From Fistulifera solaris (lineage: Eukaryota > Bacillariophyta > Bacillariophyceae > Naviculales > Stauroneidaceae): DNA of 64,000 nt. The stretch lies in the NCBI GenBank assembly GCA_030295235.1, contig AP026145.1, positions 2,501 to 66,500 of the forward strand. The letters are read 5' to 3'. Below the pieces are notes generated by a model that was given only the letters and a program-made list of their open reading frames with translations, was not told the origin of the DNA and made no database searches. Numbering within the stretch: the first letter of the stretch is position 1; the number at the start of each line of letters is the position of its first letter. Of this stretch, positions 21,963 through 33,196 are shown one piece after another. A program made the translations under genes and the position numbers.

Positions 21963-22902
21963 CGATTTGGGTGACTTGAGAAAGTGAATCGGTTCAAAGG
22001 AAAGAGCTGCGAGTAAATTATCGAGGCGATGTTTGTGTTTGCCTTTCTCGTTCGCAGTAAGAGATTCTGAATGATTTAGAAAGAGAAACATGTTGCTTTC
22101 TGCTCGAATAGATTGTTGTTTTATGAGAAATGGCAAAATCAACCAGAAAAAGAACCTTGTTGAGAGCATGCAAAAGTGCGTTTAACGATTCCCTCTGGAC
22201 AGAAACTAAGTCGTGGTTCGTTCACTTCAAATGCAAACTGGGTCGTAGACAATCATCGGGTGTATGAAAGCTTTATTCGCCCGGTTTAAAAGGTAGTGTG
22301 CAAGAAGGATGACAAAATGTTGTGATCGAATTCGACACTAAGTTCCAGTCGTCGTTCGTCGTCGCGAAAAAAATCATCGCAAAAAAAAAATACAGTAAAC
22401 AACCTTGCGCAAAACCGCTCCAACAATGCCGGCGTTCAAATTTCGGCAACCAGATTCAGTATAGTTAAAAAGTAGTCTGGGCACTTATGTCGTTTAAATC
22501 CAAAAAGCGTTCCTTTTCGTTGCGACACGTATGTACTGATGACACATGAGTCATGACTCATGACTGAAAAGCAGTCTATAAATTGTAGGGGTTCACATTG
22601 GGTATTTTTTTTTACTTCAGCCAAGAGCTAACAAACTAAACTCAAATTTAACAGTCCGAGAATCACCCATTACTTTGAGCTCCAAACCGTAAATTATGAA
22701 GAGGAAACAAGAAGAGGAGGCAGTCAAGCGAATGATTAAGAATAGATAAGAACTTTTGTTGACAATCACAATGACTTATCATACTAGTTTACGATGGCTA
22801 CCGTACGTGTGAGATTGTATAAAAATACTGAGACCATTTTTAGCGAAACGATGAGAAAGAACACAATAAAAGCAATCGACCATTCGTTGCGTCATCAGTC
22901 GA
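21963..22902. other. 0.94-kb intergenic region
   Basis: No gene is seen. It contains an A10 run near 22381 and an 18-nt palindrome at 22545-22562. Confidence 0.55.
22545..22562. promoter_or_regulatory. 18-nt palindrome with two overlapping bZIP-type sites
   Basis: CATGAGTCATGACTCATG is its own reverse complement and contains TGAGTCA and TGACTCA, the AP-1/Gcn4-type half-site pair. It lies between the 3' end of the BPI-PqiA gene and the 5' end of the Sec14-like gene, about 580 bp upstream of the latter. A regulatory role is inference. Confidence 0.45.
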
Positions 22903-25900
22903 TCAATCAGTTGAAGATTGACCACTATTTTCGGCTTCCTTCCACTCTTTAAACGTAGGATCATGATCGGCGGGAGTTTTCCACGCTTCTTCAAAAACTT
23001 CTCGTGGAAAAGATATTGCACTTTCTTCGACAGCCGTGGCGAACTCTGTCGCTACTTCACTTTCAATCGGAAAAACCACAGCATAATCAGTTTCGAAATT
23101 CACGATCCAACTAGTCCAGTGATTGGCAGCGAGTCGCTCTGCAAAGGTTCTTCCACTTTGTCCCATTTCAGGTGGAGCATTATCATCATTGTCAGTGACT
23201 TGCTCCAAACGCTCGTCGATAGCCAAATGTGCAAGGCGCAAAACGACCGCAACACACGCGGAATTCAGACACACCGCTACAAGTAGGAAAGTACTATCCC
23301 ACGAAACGGATGCATTGACTGAAAAGCAAGAATCGATCTGCGATTCACTTTGGTCTTCCAAAATCTTATGAAGAAAATCGCATCGGTCGCCAATTATGAA
23401 AGACGAAAATGTCGATATTTGCAGCAAAGCCGCCACAATGCTTAGCGCAAACACTTCGACAGCGCTCCATGCATTGGCGATCTCAGCCAGTGTAATCAAT
23501 GCGAGCTGGCCACGCGTAGTCATCGGGACCACAACAAAGGTAGCCAGGAATAAAAGAGTCGCGAAGGGTGTAAAAACAGCATAGAAGTAGTAAGCACACA
23601 ATAGAAGAAAAATGCCATTGCTGTCTGAGTTCTCCACACTGTTCGATAAGGATGAACCCAAGCTCAAAAGCGAGTACGATGTTCTGCGCTTTTCACCGAG
23701 AATCATCCCGCCAAGCCCCCCAAAAATCAAAATGGAAACATTTTCTTGCCATACCTAATCCCAATAAAAATAGCGTGAGCGTGATAGTTGACGCGACGCA
23801 AATGAAGAAATTCTGAGAGAGCCTGAGTTTGCGACCTTCAATAAAATATCGATGATTGATCAATGTCTCAGTCTCACTATTCGATGCTCCCTTACGAGAC
23901 AGCCGTACACGCCGGTGATAGTAGACCAGCAAGTGACCAGCAATTAGTGACAAAGCAGTTGCCAGCAAAAAACCGTAGAATCCAAAGAGCGGGGTAACGT
24001 AGACATCTAGAGCCAAGGATTCGTTCTGCTCGGGCGATAGATCCAAGTGGTAACGGAATGCGACGACGAAAAGGACCAGGACGTAAGTGTCGACCAAGGA
24101 GAATTTGCTTAGGGCGTCCAAAGCCAAAAGGAGCCGCTCGCGTCGTCTGACCGACAAAAAGCTTGTTTCCGCCACCCAAGATATGAGCATCAAAATCAAC
24201 TTGCAGTAAGGCCAAATGCCGCTAAACGCGATCACAAGAAAGAAAAGGGGATAGATTTTAGCGTGCAGCATTTCTTTAGCCGTATTGACCAAAGAGAATT
24301 CAAAGAGTGGCGGGATACGTATCGCTTCGTCACCAGATCTTATAACCAGATTCACTGCAGCTCCAACGTTCAAGTTGCTCAATACTAGCAAGACAGTTGT
24401 TGACAAAATAAGGACAGGCACAAAAACTCGGAAGAAATATGGAACATTCGCTGAATGCATTAAGCAAGTTCTGGGTAACGTTTCTAAAACAGGCAGCGCA
24501 TCCTCGCTTTGATCAAACATTATGGATGGGTCGTTGAGCAAAGGCTCCTCCAAAGCGGGTACGGTTTGTCGATGCAATGACCCTTCATATCTTGTTACTG
24601 GGGATGTCTTCAAAAGCAGCAGAACGGATTGTGCAAAAATCAAGACGGCGCCGATAACCAAAAATATTGAAGAATAGCTGATTGGTTCAACTTCATTGTC
24701 GTCGGAGTGATTCGGTGGTGGCGTTACACCTTCGCAAGAATAAGTGGCATGTGTGAGAAGCGATCTCGACGTACTTGCCAGCAAATCATTTGCAGATATA
24801 ACTGCCCAGTTGGAAAATTGAAAGATACTTTTCTGTACTTCCGGATAATCGTTCGAGTCGAGAGATAATATAAATGTTTGATTCCAGTTGGGACTTTGCA
24901 GAATGCCGCGCAGTTTAGTCTGGAATCGCCGAAAGGTACTATTCGTAGGGTCGAATGACATGGAGAGAGGCGTCAGTAAGCATTGATCGTGTTTCAAGAC
25001 GTGTGACAAACTGAGCCGTCGTAATTCGGAAAAATCGTACGACAGTGCGGACTTGAACAAAAGAAAGATGCCATCCAAACTGGTCTCCCAAACAATTGCA
25101 GCTGTAATGTTGAGCGGCGCAAAATGAAATTTCCAGCGGCGGTGACTAGCGGTTTGAAATCGGAATCGAAGGCTGAATCATACATTGTAGACGTGTTGAA
25201 ACGATGACCACCATCAGGGTCGAAAACCTGCATCTCTTGAAAGCGACCAAGATTATCAATCAGGAACGATTCCAGTTCAAACAACTTGAACTTCAAGGCT
25301 AATGGTGAACTACCCCAATGCAGCTCAACCACACGACTTATAAAGGTGCCGATGCAATCCACATACTGGTTCAAATCGCCAATAGTACGCGGTTGATTGA
25401 GAAAGTCATTGAGGTAAATCAAGTATTCGGTAATGTTGATGTCATCCCCAGCAATAAATGGTTCTGAATGTTTCGACGCATGCTGGCTTGACAAAATTTC
25501 ATCTACCGACGAAATTGTGTTATTCAAGAACTCGTTTAAAGCTTGTCTGGCAAAACCATTTATACTCGCCTTGACGATCGCTTGTACGAGTGGCTGGTAT
25601 TCGCTCAGGATGAGCTGAAATAGGTTGTTCAGTGCGCCATCCAGATCTTCTTCCAGCGTTCGTACCGACACCGATGAGTTGACATGAGGAATTATTAACA
25701 AGGATGATAGAATCATGTCAACATTCAGTTTCGAAGCCTCGAGACGATCCGCTCCATGAAGAAGGTCAACGAGAGATTGCCGTGTCCTTGTTTCGTTCTT
25801 CGCGAGAATTCCATGAATGAGGCCGATGATTGTGTCCATCGTCAACGCCTGAAAAACTAACGCTTGATAATCGAGTTCCAGATCCAATAGTACTTTCAAC

Positions 25901-27153
25901 GACTCCGCATGTAATTGCACAGAAAAAGACTCAATCAAATCATCTCCTTGAAATATTCCATCGGGTATCGTTTGAATGATTATTTTCATATCACACCGTA
26001 AAGTTGAATTCCGATTTTCCAGCGAAGAACTAATTGCGTTCCAGCTCTGGATTCTCAACAAATCCACAAGCTCCCAGTGCTCCAGTCCTGAAACAATGGA
26101 TAAGTTGTGCATTTGCAATTCGAGCTGTGCATAATGCGGCACGAGTATGGAGATATTTTGAAAGGGCAACGGGATCGTCACCCCGTTCGGTCGATGATTC
26201 ACAATGAGGGATTGCATGACCCCATTCCAACCTTCGAAACAGAAACCACAGGAAGACTCTTCCGTCTGATTATTCGGTAACCAGTGATGCGGTAACAGTC
26301 CTTCGTTTAAATGAGGTTGAATGAGTACATCATTGAGCCAATCCATCGAGTTCTTAAAGAATGGAACGTCCGTTTGTAAATTCATAAAGTTCGATTCCGT
26401 TGTTTGTATCGTTTCGTCCAATATTTGTCGGTTTGGTGCTACAAGTAGCGGTGAATTGACTGTGTCTTTGGATGTTAATGGCGACGACGGCGTCAAGATA
26501 CGATCGATCCACTCATTGACTTTCGATAGTTGCTGTGTCATCCACGGATCGACTTGTGTAGGAAACAAGGGACAAATTTGTTGCTGTATCGCGCCTGTCA
26601 CATAGTTGGATATTTGTTTCGCGAATAAGTTTACAATTTTGGCCGAAATACTTCCCGTAAATTGCAGATCGTCGAGTTGAATGTTGGTTTGACAATTTGT
26701 TGTATGTACTGCTCGAGGTCGCAGAATGGTAGAAATAGGTGTTGCTGTATCCGCCGATGACAAAATCTGCAACGCAATATCAATTGCATGATCCGAACTG
26801 TTGATTTGTGCATATATTTCTCCTGCAATGATACCTCCGGTCACTTGATACGATCCTTGACAAATCGTAGATACATTTTGTGCATTCCATTGAAGCGTAG
26901 AAGGCGCTGAATAAGAAGAAGGCAAGGACCCGACTGTAAAGTTAGTACAGTGCAAATGACTGATTTCGATTGAAACAAGACCGGAATGGAAAGATTGATC
27001 GGGAATGTTAACTTGCAAATGCCACAACCAACAAGCGAGAGGATCATAACGGCCGTTCGAAGAATGCCAGCATTCAGAGGGAAACTGCCATATTGTTTGC
27101 CCAACAGCGATGCGGTAGAATACAAAGAAGAGAACTACAAGAGAGGGCCGCAT
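22903..27153 (-). CDS. BPI/LBP (TULIP) domain fused to PqiA-like membrane domain
   Basis: A single long protein. ATG at 27153 gives a signal peptide (SLVVLFFVFYRIAVGQ). The lumenal or external part is a BPI/LBP-type lipid-binding module, e.g. LDDLQFTGSISAKIVNLFAK, QQICPLFPTQVDPWMTQQL, with many N-glycosylation sites. A membrane segment (YSSIFLVIGAVLIFAQSVLL) follows, then a polytopic PqiA-like domain: FSGIWPYCKLILMLISW, LLLALDALSKFSLVDTYVLV, LLATALSLIAGHLLVYYHRR, and a further three to four membrane helices to 22903. Shifts occur at TTT 25130-25132 (reading PLNITAAIVWETSLDGIFLL after it) and CCCCCC 23716-23721 (joining FDFWG to LGGMILGEKRR). PqiA/LetA proteins in bacteria work with MCE proteins in lipid transport between membranes. 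A lipid-transfer role here is inference. Confidence 0.8.
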
Positions 27154-27244
27154 TTTTGATAAAAAGTTAATGATGTTTATAGAGTCTTCTTTCCATTGCA
27201 TTGTATAGAGAGTGTTGAGATCTCTTTCGACTGCGATGTAAACT

Positions 27245-27742
27245 CAATATCCGGGTACCCCCTCTGTCGATAAATTTCCCTACGAGAGCTACGTGAAATT
27301 ACGTAGACATTCGAAGCGTGGCATCATTCGTTCCATCGACGTTCTGTTTTCAAATCGACGGCGAATATTGCTTAGTTATACGAAGCAAATACGGTGGGCA
27401 AGGAAACGTTGACATTTGCGCACTGTAGATCGAAGAAATGGATGACGGCGTAAAAATGCAATCTCCGGGTACCCCTGCAGAGATAAATTTCCTACGGCGG
27501 CTACGTAAAATACGCGTAGACACTAGACGCGTTGTATCATTGTACTGTTTCATGTTTCACTGTCAAATCAAAGTCGATTATTGTTTCATGGCTCGCATTA
27601 GCGATGTTGGTCAAAGCATTGTTGACATTAATGTCCAAAAGACGCGTTTAACGGTGTGATCGAATTAACACAATATCCGGGTACCCCCTCTGTCGATAAA
27701 TTTCCCTACGAGAGCTACGTGAAATCACGTAGACATTCGAAG
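27245..27742. repeat. solitary copy of the 437-bp repeat family with 70-bp terminal direct repeats
   Basis: Begins AATATCCGGGTACCCCCTCT at 27245 and the same roughly 70-bp segment recurs at 27673-27742. Between them lies one full unit homologous to the array at 42.9-44.8 kb, including the half-unit starting CCGGGTACCCCTGCAGAG at 27467. The sequence is more diverged than the array copies. It may be an array reduced to one unit, or an element with short terminal repeats. Confidence 0.85.
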
Positions 27743-28125
27743 CCAAAATAATGCATCGTCATCGTCTTTCCTCTTTGCTCCGTTTTATTCAATTTAATGG
27801 CGATTGCTGTTTATGGGTACGAAGAGGAAGAGTTCGTGTCGTTATATATGATATTGGGACCAGGGAATGCAAAATTTGCACAACGATTCTCAAAAAGAGC
27901 AAAGCTTGTAGCTATTACCCGCGACAGGTGTAAACGCCGGACGCCCCGAGCCAAACATTGTCGGCGTAGATGTCTAAAGAGTGACAGCACTATATTCCTA
28001 TGCTAATGATGTAACAGATAAAAGTACGTTCAAAGGTGATGCGCTTATCCGCGGGCGTCATTAATAGGGAATGTAAATGTATCGGAAGACGCGCAAATGT
28101 CATGAGAATCGTTCATGGATCTGTA
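27743..28125. other. intergenic
   Basis: No supported gene; it lies between the repeat copy and the 3' end of the next minus-strand gene. Confidence 0.5.
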
Positions 28126-29734
28126 TTACTTGTTGTTCCAGCTGGTAAGAGGGGAACCGAAGGATAAACTCATGGGAGAGAATACTGGAGACATCGCGTC
28201 GAGTTTACGCGGCATAGGCGTATCGTTCATCGAACTGACTGACGCCATGGATGAAACGGCAATCGTTGGAATTTTGACGTTTACATTTTCAATGATGTCG
28301 GAGACCTCGGAAAGCCAGGAAAGAACGTCTTTCGTGTTGCACTCGAACGGATCGGGACGATTCAAGAATAGCTGAACCCAATAATCAGGAATATCTACTG
28401 ATGGCGAATCGCAACCGTAAGGCGTCGTCGGGTAGTATGCCTTGTCGACAAATGGAGTACCGGGGAAATAACCGCGTGCATTAGGATTCAATGGAACTGT
28501 CTTGCGAGGCGTTGGTTGGCCTGCTTTCCAGTGAGGCGTCTTGCGGTAGGAAGTGGCAGCCTTATTTTTGGTTGTCGGCGATAAAGAGTCTCTGAACGAA
28601 ACCACCTTATCGATATTCTCAGAGTTTGGAGAGTCTTTGCCTTCCTTAGCCATTGATGCCATCGCGTCCAAAGCACTCGAATCCTTTTCCTTTTCGTACG
28701 AGTCGGTAACCATGATGTTGCTCGGTTCGTGGCCGCTCTTCTCTTTCGAAGACATGATTTCATTGCCGTCCGCCTCCACCTTCGTCTTGCTTTTTTAAGG
28801 ATATAGGTGACGATTCATCTTCATCCAACAAAGTGCCAAGGAAGGAAGCCAAATCGGCGTCGTCGACGACAACATCCGTCGGCAAAATGCTCATATCACC
28901 GGTCGAATTGATGTTTGAAGCTTTGGTCCAACTGTCGAGACGGCTCTTTTCATGTTTGACTACCGAGGGCGGGTAACGAAACGCCGTCTCCCGAACCGCG
29001 TCTAACCATTTCCAGACCGAGAACTGCGATCCCATCTGTGGACGAGAGAGGTACAAATGATTCCATTCCTCCAGTCCAGGGATGATTTGAGTCGAAACGA
29101 GAGACTGCGAAGAGCGGGTTTCAGAAGGAGTAGGAATGATCGGCAACGACATGAGAGAAAAGGGCGGTTTCTTTTCGAAGCTTCGTTTCGTAGAGAGCGA
29201 GTTTGACATGGCACTTTGAGCCATCACGTCGAATTCGGGGCTTAGAAACTGCGTAATGTCGTTGCTTGTCATCTTGGGAGTCGCCATCGACGCGGCTCGT
29301 AGCTTAAGGCGTTCCTCCGTTGCTCGCGTTTTCTTTTGCGTAGAGGTGCGCTGGCTTCGACGCAATGACGATGTGGGAGACTTGTCGTTCGGCGTCAATT
29401 TTGGAGTCAAAGATTGTTCGAATTCAACGGTGACGACTTGAGACTTTGTCGAGCTGGGCGGGAAAGACAGACTCTTTTTTAATTTTCGAGAGACGCTACA
29501 CTTTTCGCTGAACAAGGGGGACAATTGATCAGCGCTTGTACTTGAAGCGGACTCATCCAAGAGATTGGGCATCTTGTCAATCTCACGAAAGAGTGCAGCG
29601 TCTTTCTTGTCGTTGTCATTGATGTCGGTGCTCGACTTGAAAAGAGGATCATTCTCCAGGTCTTCCGTGGTGATCCACATATCCCAATCCTGGGCCACAC
29701 GCTGGTTCTTGCTATAGTCGTATACGTCGCTCAT
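28126..29734 (-). CDS. unrecognised low-complexity protein with a duplicated W..L.L.RP motif
   Basis: ATG at 29734 (MSDVYDYSKNQRVAQDWDMW). It is a largely disordered Ser/Lys/Pro-rich protein of about 535 residues with basic patches (KKTRATEERLKLR), suggesting a nuclear or nucleic-acid role (inference). Two similar segments stand out: GLEEWNHLYLSRPQMGSQFS followed by VWKWLDAVRET, and DYWVQLFLNRPDPFECNTKD followed by VLSWLSEVSDII. The frame breaks at TTTTTT 28791-28796; removing one base joins SSPISLK to SKTKVEADGNEIMSS. I do not recognise the family. A repeated PxTPYG/PGTPF proline-threonine section could be phosphorylated. Confidence 0.6.
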
Positions 29735-30189
29735 GTTGAAAGTGTTAATATGATTAATTCAATGCTTGATTGTTTGTGCTTGTTGTAATGATTGCTTGTC
29801 GATGAAGAACAAGAAGAAGTCGGGATCCTTTTGATTTTGGCCGTTTTCTTTCAAAGAATTTCGCAACGTCACTTTGCGCGCGTGACGGTCAAGTTGTTTA
29901 GGTGACATGCCGCGCCGTCAAGACCACAAGACTACACTTCGATTCATATTAATACTCTTACTGTACGAAGAATGGTAAAGTTTCAGTCACACGAAGCGTC
30001 CAATCAAAATCATCGATAACAAGTCTCGTCCGTGCGTCGCTCGATAGCTGTGTTGCGCTCCTTCCATCTCCACCCATGCCACAAGAAGTTTTCTAACTCA
30101 ATCACTGAAAACATCCTTTTTCGTCTATTCTAGCAGTCCATCTCTTTTATACTCTATCTGATCTATTCTATACTCTTAGTGAAGTCAAA
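29735..30189. other. divergent promoter region
   Basis: 455 bp between the unknown gene (minus) and UTP6 (plus). No repeats are seen. Confidence 0.5.
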
Positions 30190-32059
30190 ATGGCGGAACA
30201 AGTGCAAGCGACGCTCGACCAGATGGTCGAACCATTGCAAGATTTGCAGCAAAGAAACGTCTTCACTCCGGCGGAAATTCATGCGATTGTCGAGAGACGA
30301 CGCGATTACGAGTACATGTTGCGTCGACGTAATGTGCGTAAAGTCGATTGCTTGAAGTACGTTGATGATGAGGTTAAATTAGAGCAGTTACGGGAGTTGC
30401 GTATACGAAAAATTCAACGGGAAGCGCGTGAAGCTCTACAGAAACTGCCTCGCGAGGAACGTGAAAAGCAAGCCCAGAAAATGATCAAGAAACATATTGG
30501 CGATCGACATGTCTTGCAACACATCCATTCATTATGGACAAGGATCTTTCGGAAATTTCGTGCCGATCAAGATCTTTATTTGCAGTATGCAGATTTTTTG
30601 AAACAACAGGGTGCACACGGCAAGCTATCTCAACTTTACGCAAGTGTGTTGGCGATTTTCCCACGAGAGTCCGCCTGGTGGATCCGAGCAGCCTCGCATG
30701 AGTTTTTTACAAACAACAATGTACAAGCGGCTCGAGTCATGCTACAAAGAGGTATCCGTGTTAACCCGAAATCAAATGATTTGTGGGTACAATCGTTCGT
30801 CCTCGAACTACACTTTGTTCAGAAAATTCATGGGCGTCGTCAATTGCTAGAGCTGCCAAAAGCTTCGAAAGAAGATGACGACATTTATAAATTAGCGCGA
30901 TTAGTGCATGATAACGCGATTCTTTCAGCGGAGGACGATGGAGCGGTGGGTCTCTTGATGTGGCAGCATTGTGAGTATTTTCCGCACACGAACGAATTGC
31001 AACAGCACATTTTGCAAGCTCTGCGAAAACGGTGCAGTGATAAACCACAAGCATGGATCGCCATGGCGCGATGCAGTCTGCAGTCGCCAAGTCAGAGCTT
31101 AGAACAGAACGAAACGAACGATGACGACAATGAGGAAGACGGAAATTCGAGTGAAAGTGATCATGACGAGGAAAATGTTGAGATACCATTACCGCCGCCG
31201 AAGAAAAAGCAGAAGCTAGAAGCAAAGAAAGAATCTGTTCTTGTGATTTTGAATGAAGCTATTCAAAGCATTCCCACCAGTGAGATGTATGTAGAATCTG
31301 TTCGCTTCTTACGAGGTATTCCTATGACGGAAAGTCGGCGAAAACTTATTGAAAAGATTTTCGCAAACGCTAGTGCACAAGATAAAGTCACAGTCGAGTT
31401 ACTGCTGGAGCATGTTGACTTTTTTAGAAGGAAGCGATCAAACAAAGCAGGCGCTGAAAAAGTTGCGCAAGTATACCGCGAACAATAAAGTTTCGGACGC
31501 GCGAGTTTGGACCCGATGGGCGAAAATTGTGTTTCCAAACCCGGAAGCCGCGACAGTTTTATCCAAAGCATTAAAAGTAATTCCCATGGCCTCGTCGGAT
31601 CACTACATGACCGTATTGTTACAACTGTTGGGGACAATGATGGCGTTAAAGCGTCACAATGACTACTGGGCGCTGTGGGAACAAGTCCTCTTGTTGGCGC
31701 CGGGATGCCAAGGCCTGGTTGATGACGCGACTTTATTTGGCATCAAAAGCATTGCTGATGGATGTTTGCAGTTCTTGACACATATTTCATCTTTGAAGTT
31801 GCTGTCAGATGTTCGGAAAATATACGAGGCCGTGTTATTTCAATCTTCCATGATGGATAGAATGGACGAGTCTAACGCCCATTTGTTCAAGTCTTTCGTC
31901 GAAACGGCCATCGAACACGAACGTTTGGGCTCCGACGACAATTCCAGTAAGAAACAACGTATCTCTCGCATCTTGGACGTTGCGTTGAGAAAGTTTCAGA
32001 ACTTTGTCGACCTTGCCGATGACCTTCGACAAAAGCGAGAAGATGCACTTTATGGGTAA
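30190..32059 (+). CDS. UTP6: UTP6-like U3 snoRNP / small-subunit processome protein
   Basis: A scaffold protein of the SSU processome for 18S rRNA maturation in the nucleolus. The N-terminus has the diagnostic Utp6 region: MAEQVQATLDQMVEPLQDLQ, IVERRRDYEYMLRRRNVRKV and LRELRIRKIQREAREALQKL. HAT repeats follow: HSLWTRIFRKFRADQDLYLQ, VLAIFPRESAWWIRAASHEF, AARVMLQRGIRVNPKSNDLW, and later VWTRWAKIVFPNPEAATVLS and DYWALWEQVLLLAPGC. An acidic stretch with a basic PKKKQKLE follows the middle repeats. One extra T in the run 31420-31425 shifts the frame; the second part continues as FLEGSDQTKQALKKLRKYT. The stop is at 32059. A GT-AG pair at 32057-32141 could splice out that stop and extend the C-terminus by about 25 residues; this is uncertain. 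Confidence 0.85.
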
Positions 32060-32234
32060 ATAAGCTATCGTTGCCATTATCATCTGGTAATTTTAGAACG
32101 CGATCTCGAATACTCATTCATTCTGTTGCTGCGGATAATACAGGGACTTCTGTAGATATCGCGATCGACCGAGTTTCCCCTGTTTCGATTATGAAACCTC
32201 ATCTGCCGACCTAATTCTAGATGCTTACAAGCAG

Positions 32235-33158
32235 ATGTACGTTGTCGTACTACGCAATGTTGCGCCGAAGGCAGCGAATTGCTTCCAATGGAGAGATGTT
32301 GGTCGTTTGTTTGAATCTCTGAATGCTGAAGACCAAGTATCATGGTGCATCGAGCAGAACAAATCAAATAGTCCCGATCCGCGGCCCTCTGCGTTTCTTT
32401 CCCCTCTAGTGACCCAAGATCGCGCTTATTGCAGTTTCTTGGTACAGAAGGATGCGGTGCACTACGAAGCCGTTTTACAGCAACTTCCGTTTACGAAAGT
32501 CAAGGGAGCTGAATGCTATTACGAAAAAGCCCTGTGGATCTTTTTTGGAAGAAATCCATTGGGTCATGCAGCACTGACAGGCCGTCCCGAGCACACCGAT
32601 TCGGTATCACATGATGGCACGTGGCACTATCAACTTTCTGGTAGCAAAGAGTGGTACATTCGTCCATCTTCTCAGTTACTGGAACTCTGGCGGGAAGAAG
32701 GAAAGGAAAGTAGGTTTTCTTTTGGTAATGACACTGAGTTTCACATTGTTTGTGAAGAAGGAGATGTCATTTTGATCAATACTCGTCTGTGGTTCCATCG
32801 TACCGAGCTTCCTGCTAGTATCGTACCTTCCGTTTCCTACGCGCGTGATTTCCGTTGGCACGGTTCTTCTCATCAAGATGGTGGAATGACCAATGTCGAT
32901 GGCTTGTATGCAACCGAAGACATTGAAGCAGGGACGATAGTATTTACCGAAAAGGACATGCCGTATTGCGAGCTCCATCGATCCTCGACGAATCCGAATT
33001 GTGAAGTGGTTGAGCTGGAGGACGGAACGGGTGCGATTGCCGCATTACGCAACATTCAGGCGGGTGAATTCTTTTGCATTGCCGAATCAGATGACGATGG
33101 CGACGACGACGACAATGAGGAGGAGGAAGAAGAGGACGATGATGAAGAGTGTGAATAA
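32235..33158 (+). CDS. JmjC/cupin-8-like 2-oxoglutarate oxygenase with SET-like C-terminal segment
   Basis: A double-stranded beta-helix (cupin/JmjC-like) is visible: EHTDSVSHDGTWHYQLSGSK supplies the metal His-x-Asp and the substrate strand, and EEGDVILINTRLWFHRTELP the distal His. The C-terminal 80 residues look like a shortened SET domain: GLYATEDIEAGTIVFTEKD, SSTNPNCEVVELEDG and AALRNIQAGEFFCIAESDDD, then an acidic tail. The ATG at 32235 is the first in frame, but open sequence upstream from about 32142 (FDYETSSADLILDAYKQM) reads as coding and lacks ATG. The true start is therefore probably in an upstream exon or hidden by a frame error. Substrate unknown; protein or RNA hydroxylase or demethylase activity is inference. 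Confidence 0.75.
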   Translation: MYVVVLRNVAPKAANCFQWRDVGRLFESLNAEDQVSWCIEQNKSNSPDPRPSAFLSPLVTQDRAYCSFLVQKDAVHYEAVLQQLPFTKVKGAECYYEKALWIFFGRNPLGHAALTGRPEHTDSVSHDGTWHYQLSGSKEWYIRPSSQLLELWREEGKESRFSFGNDTEFHIVCEEGDVILINTRLWFHRTELPASIVPSVSYARDFRWHGSSHQDGGMTNVDGLYATEDIEAGTIVFTEKDMPYCELHRSSTNPNCEVVELEDGTGAIAALRNIQAGEFFCIAESDDDGDDDDNEEEEEEDDDEECE

Positions 33159-33196
33159 CCATGGGACGTAATAAATACAGTTTACTACTGGTATTG

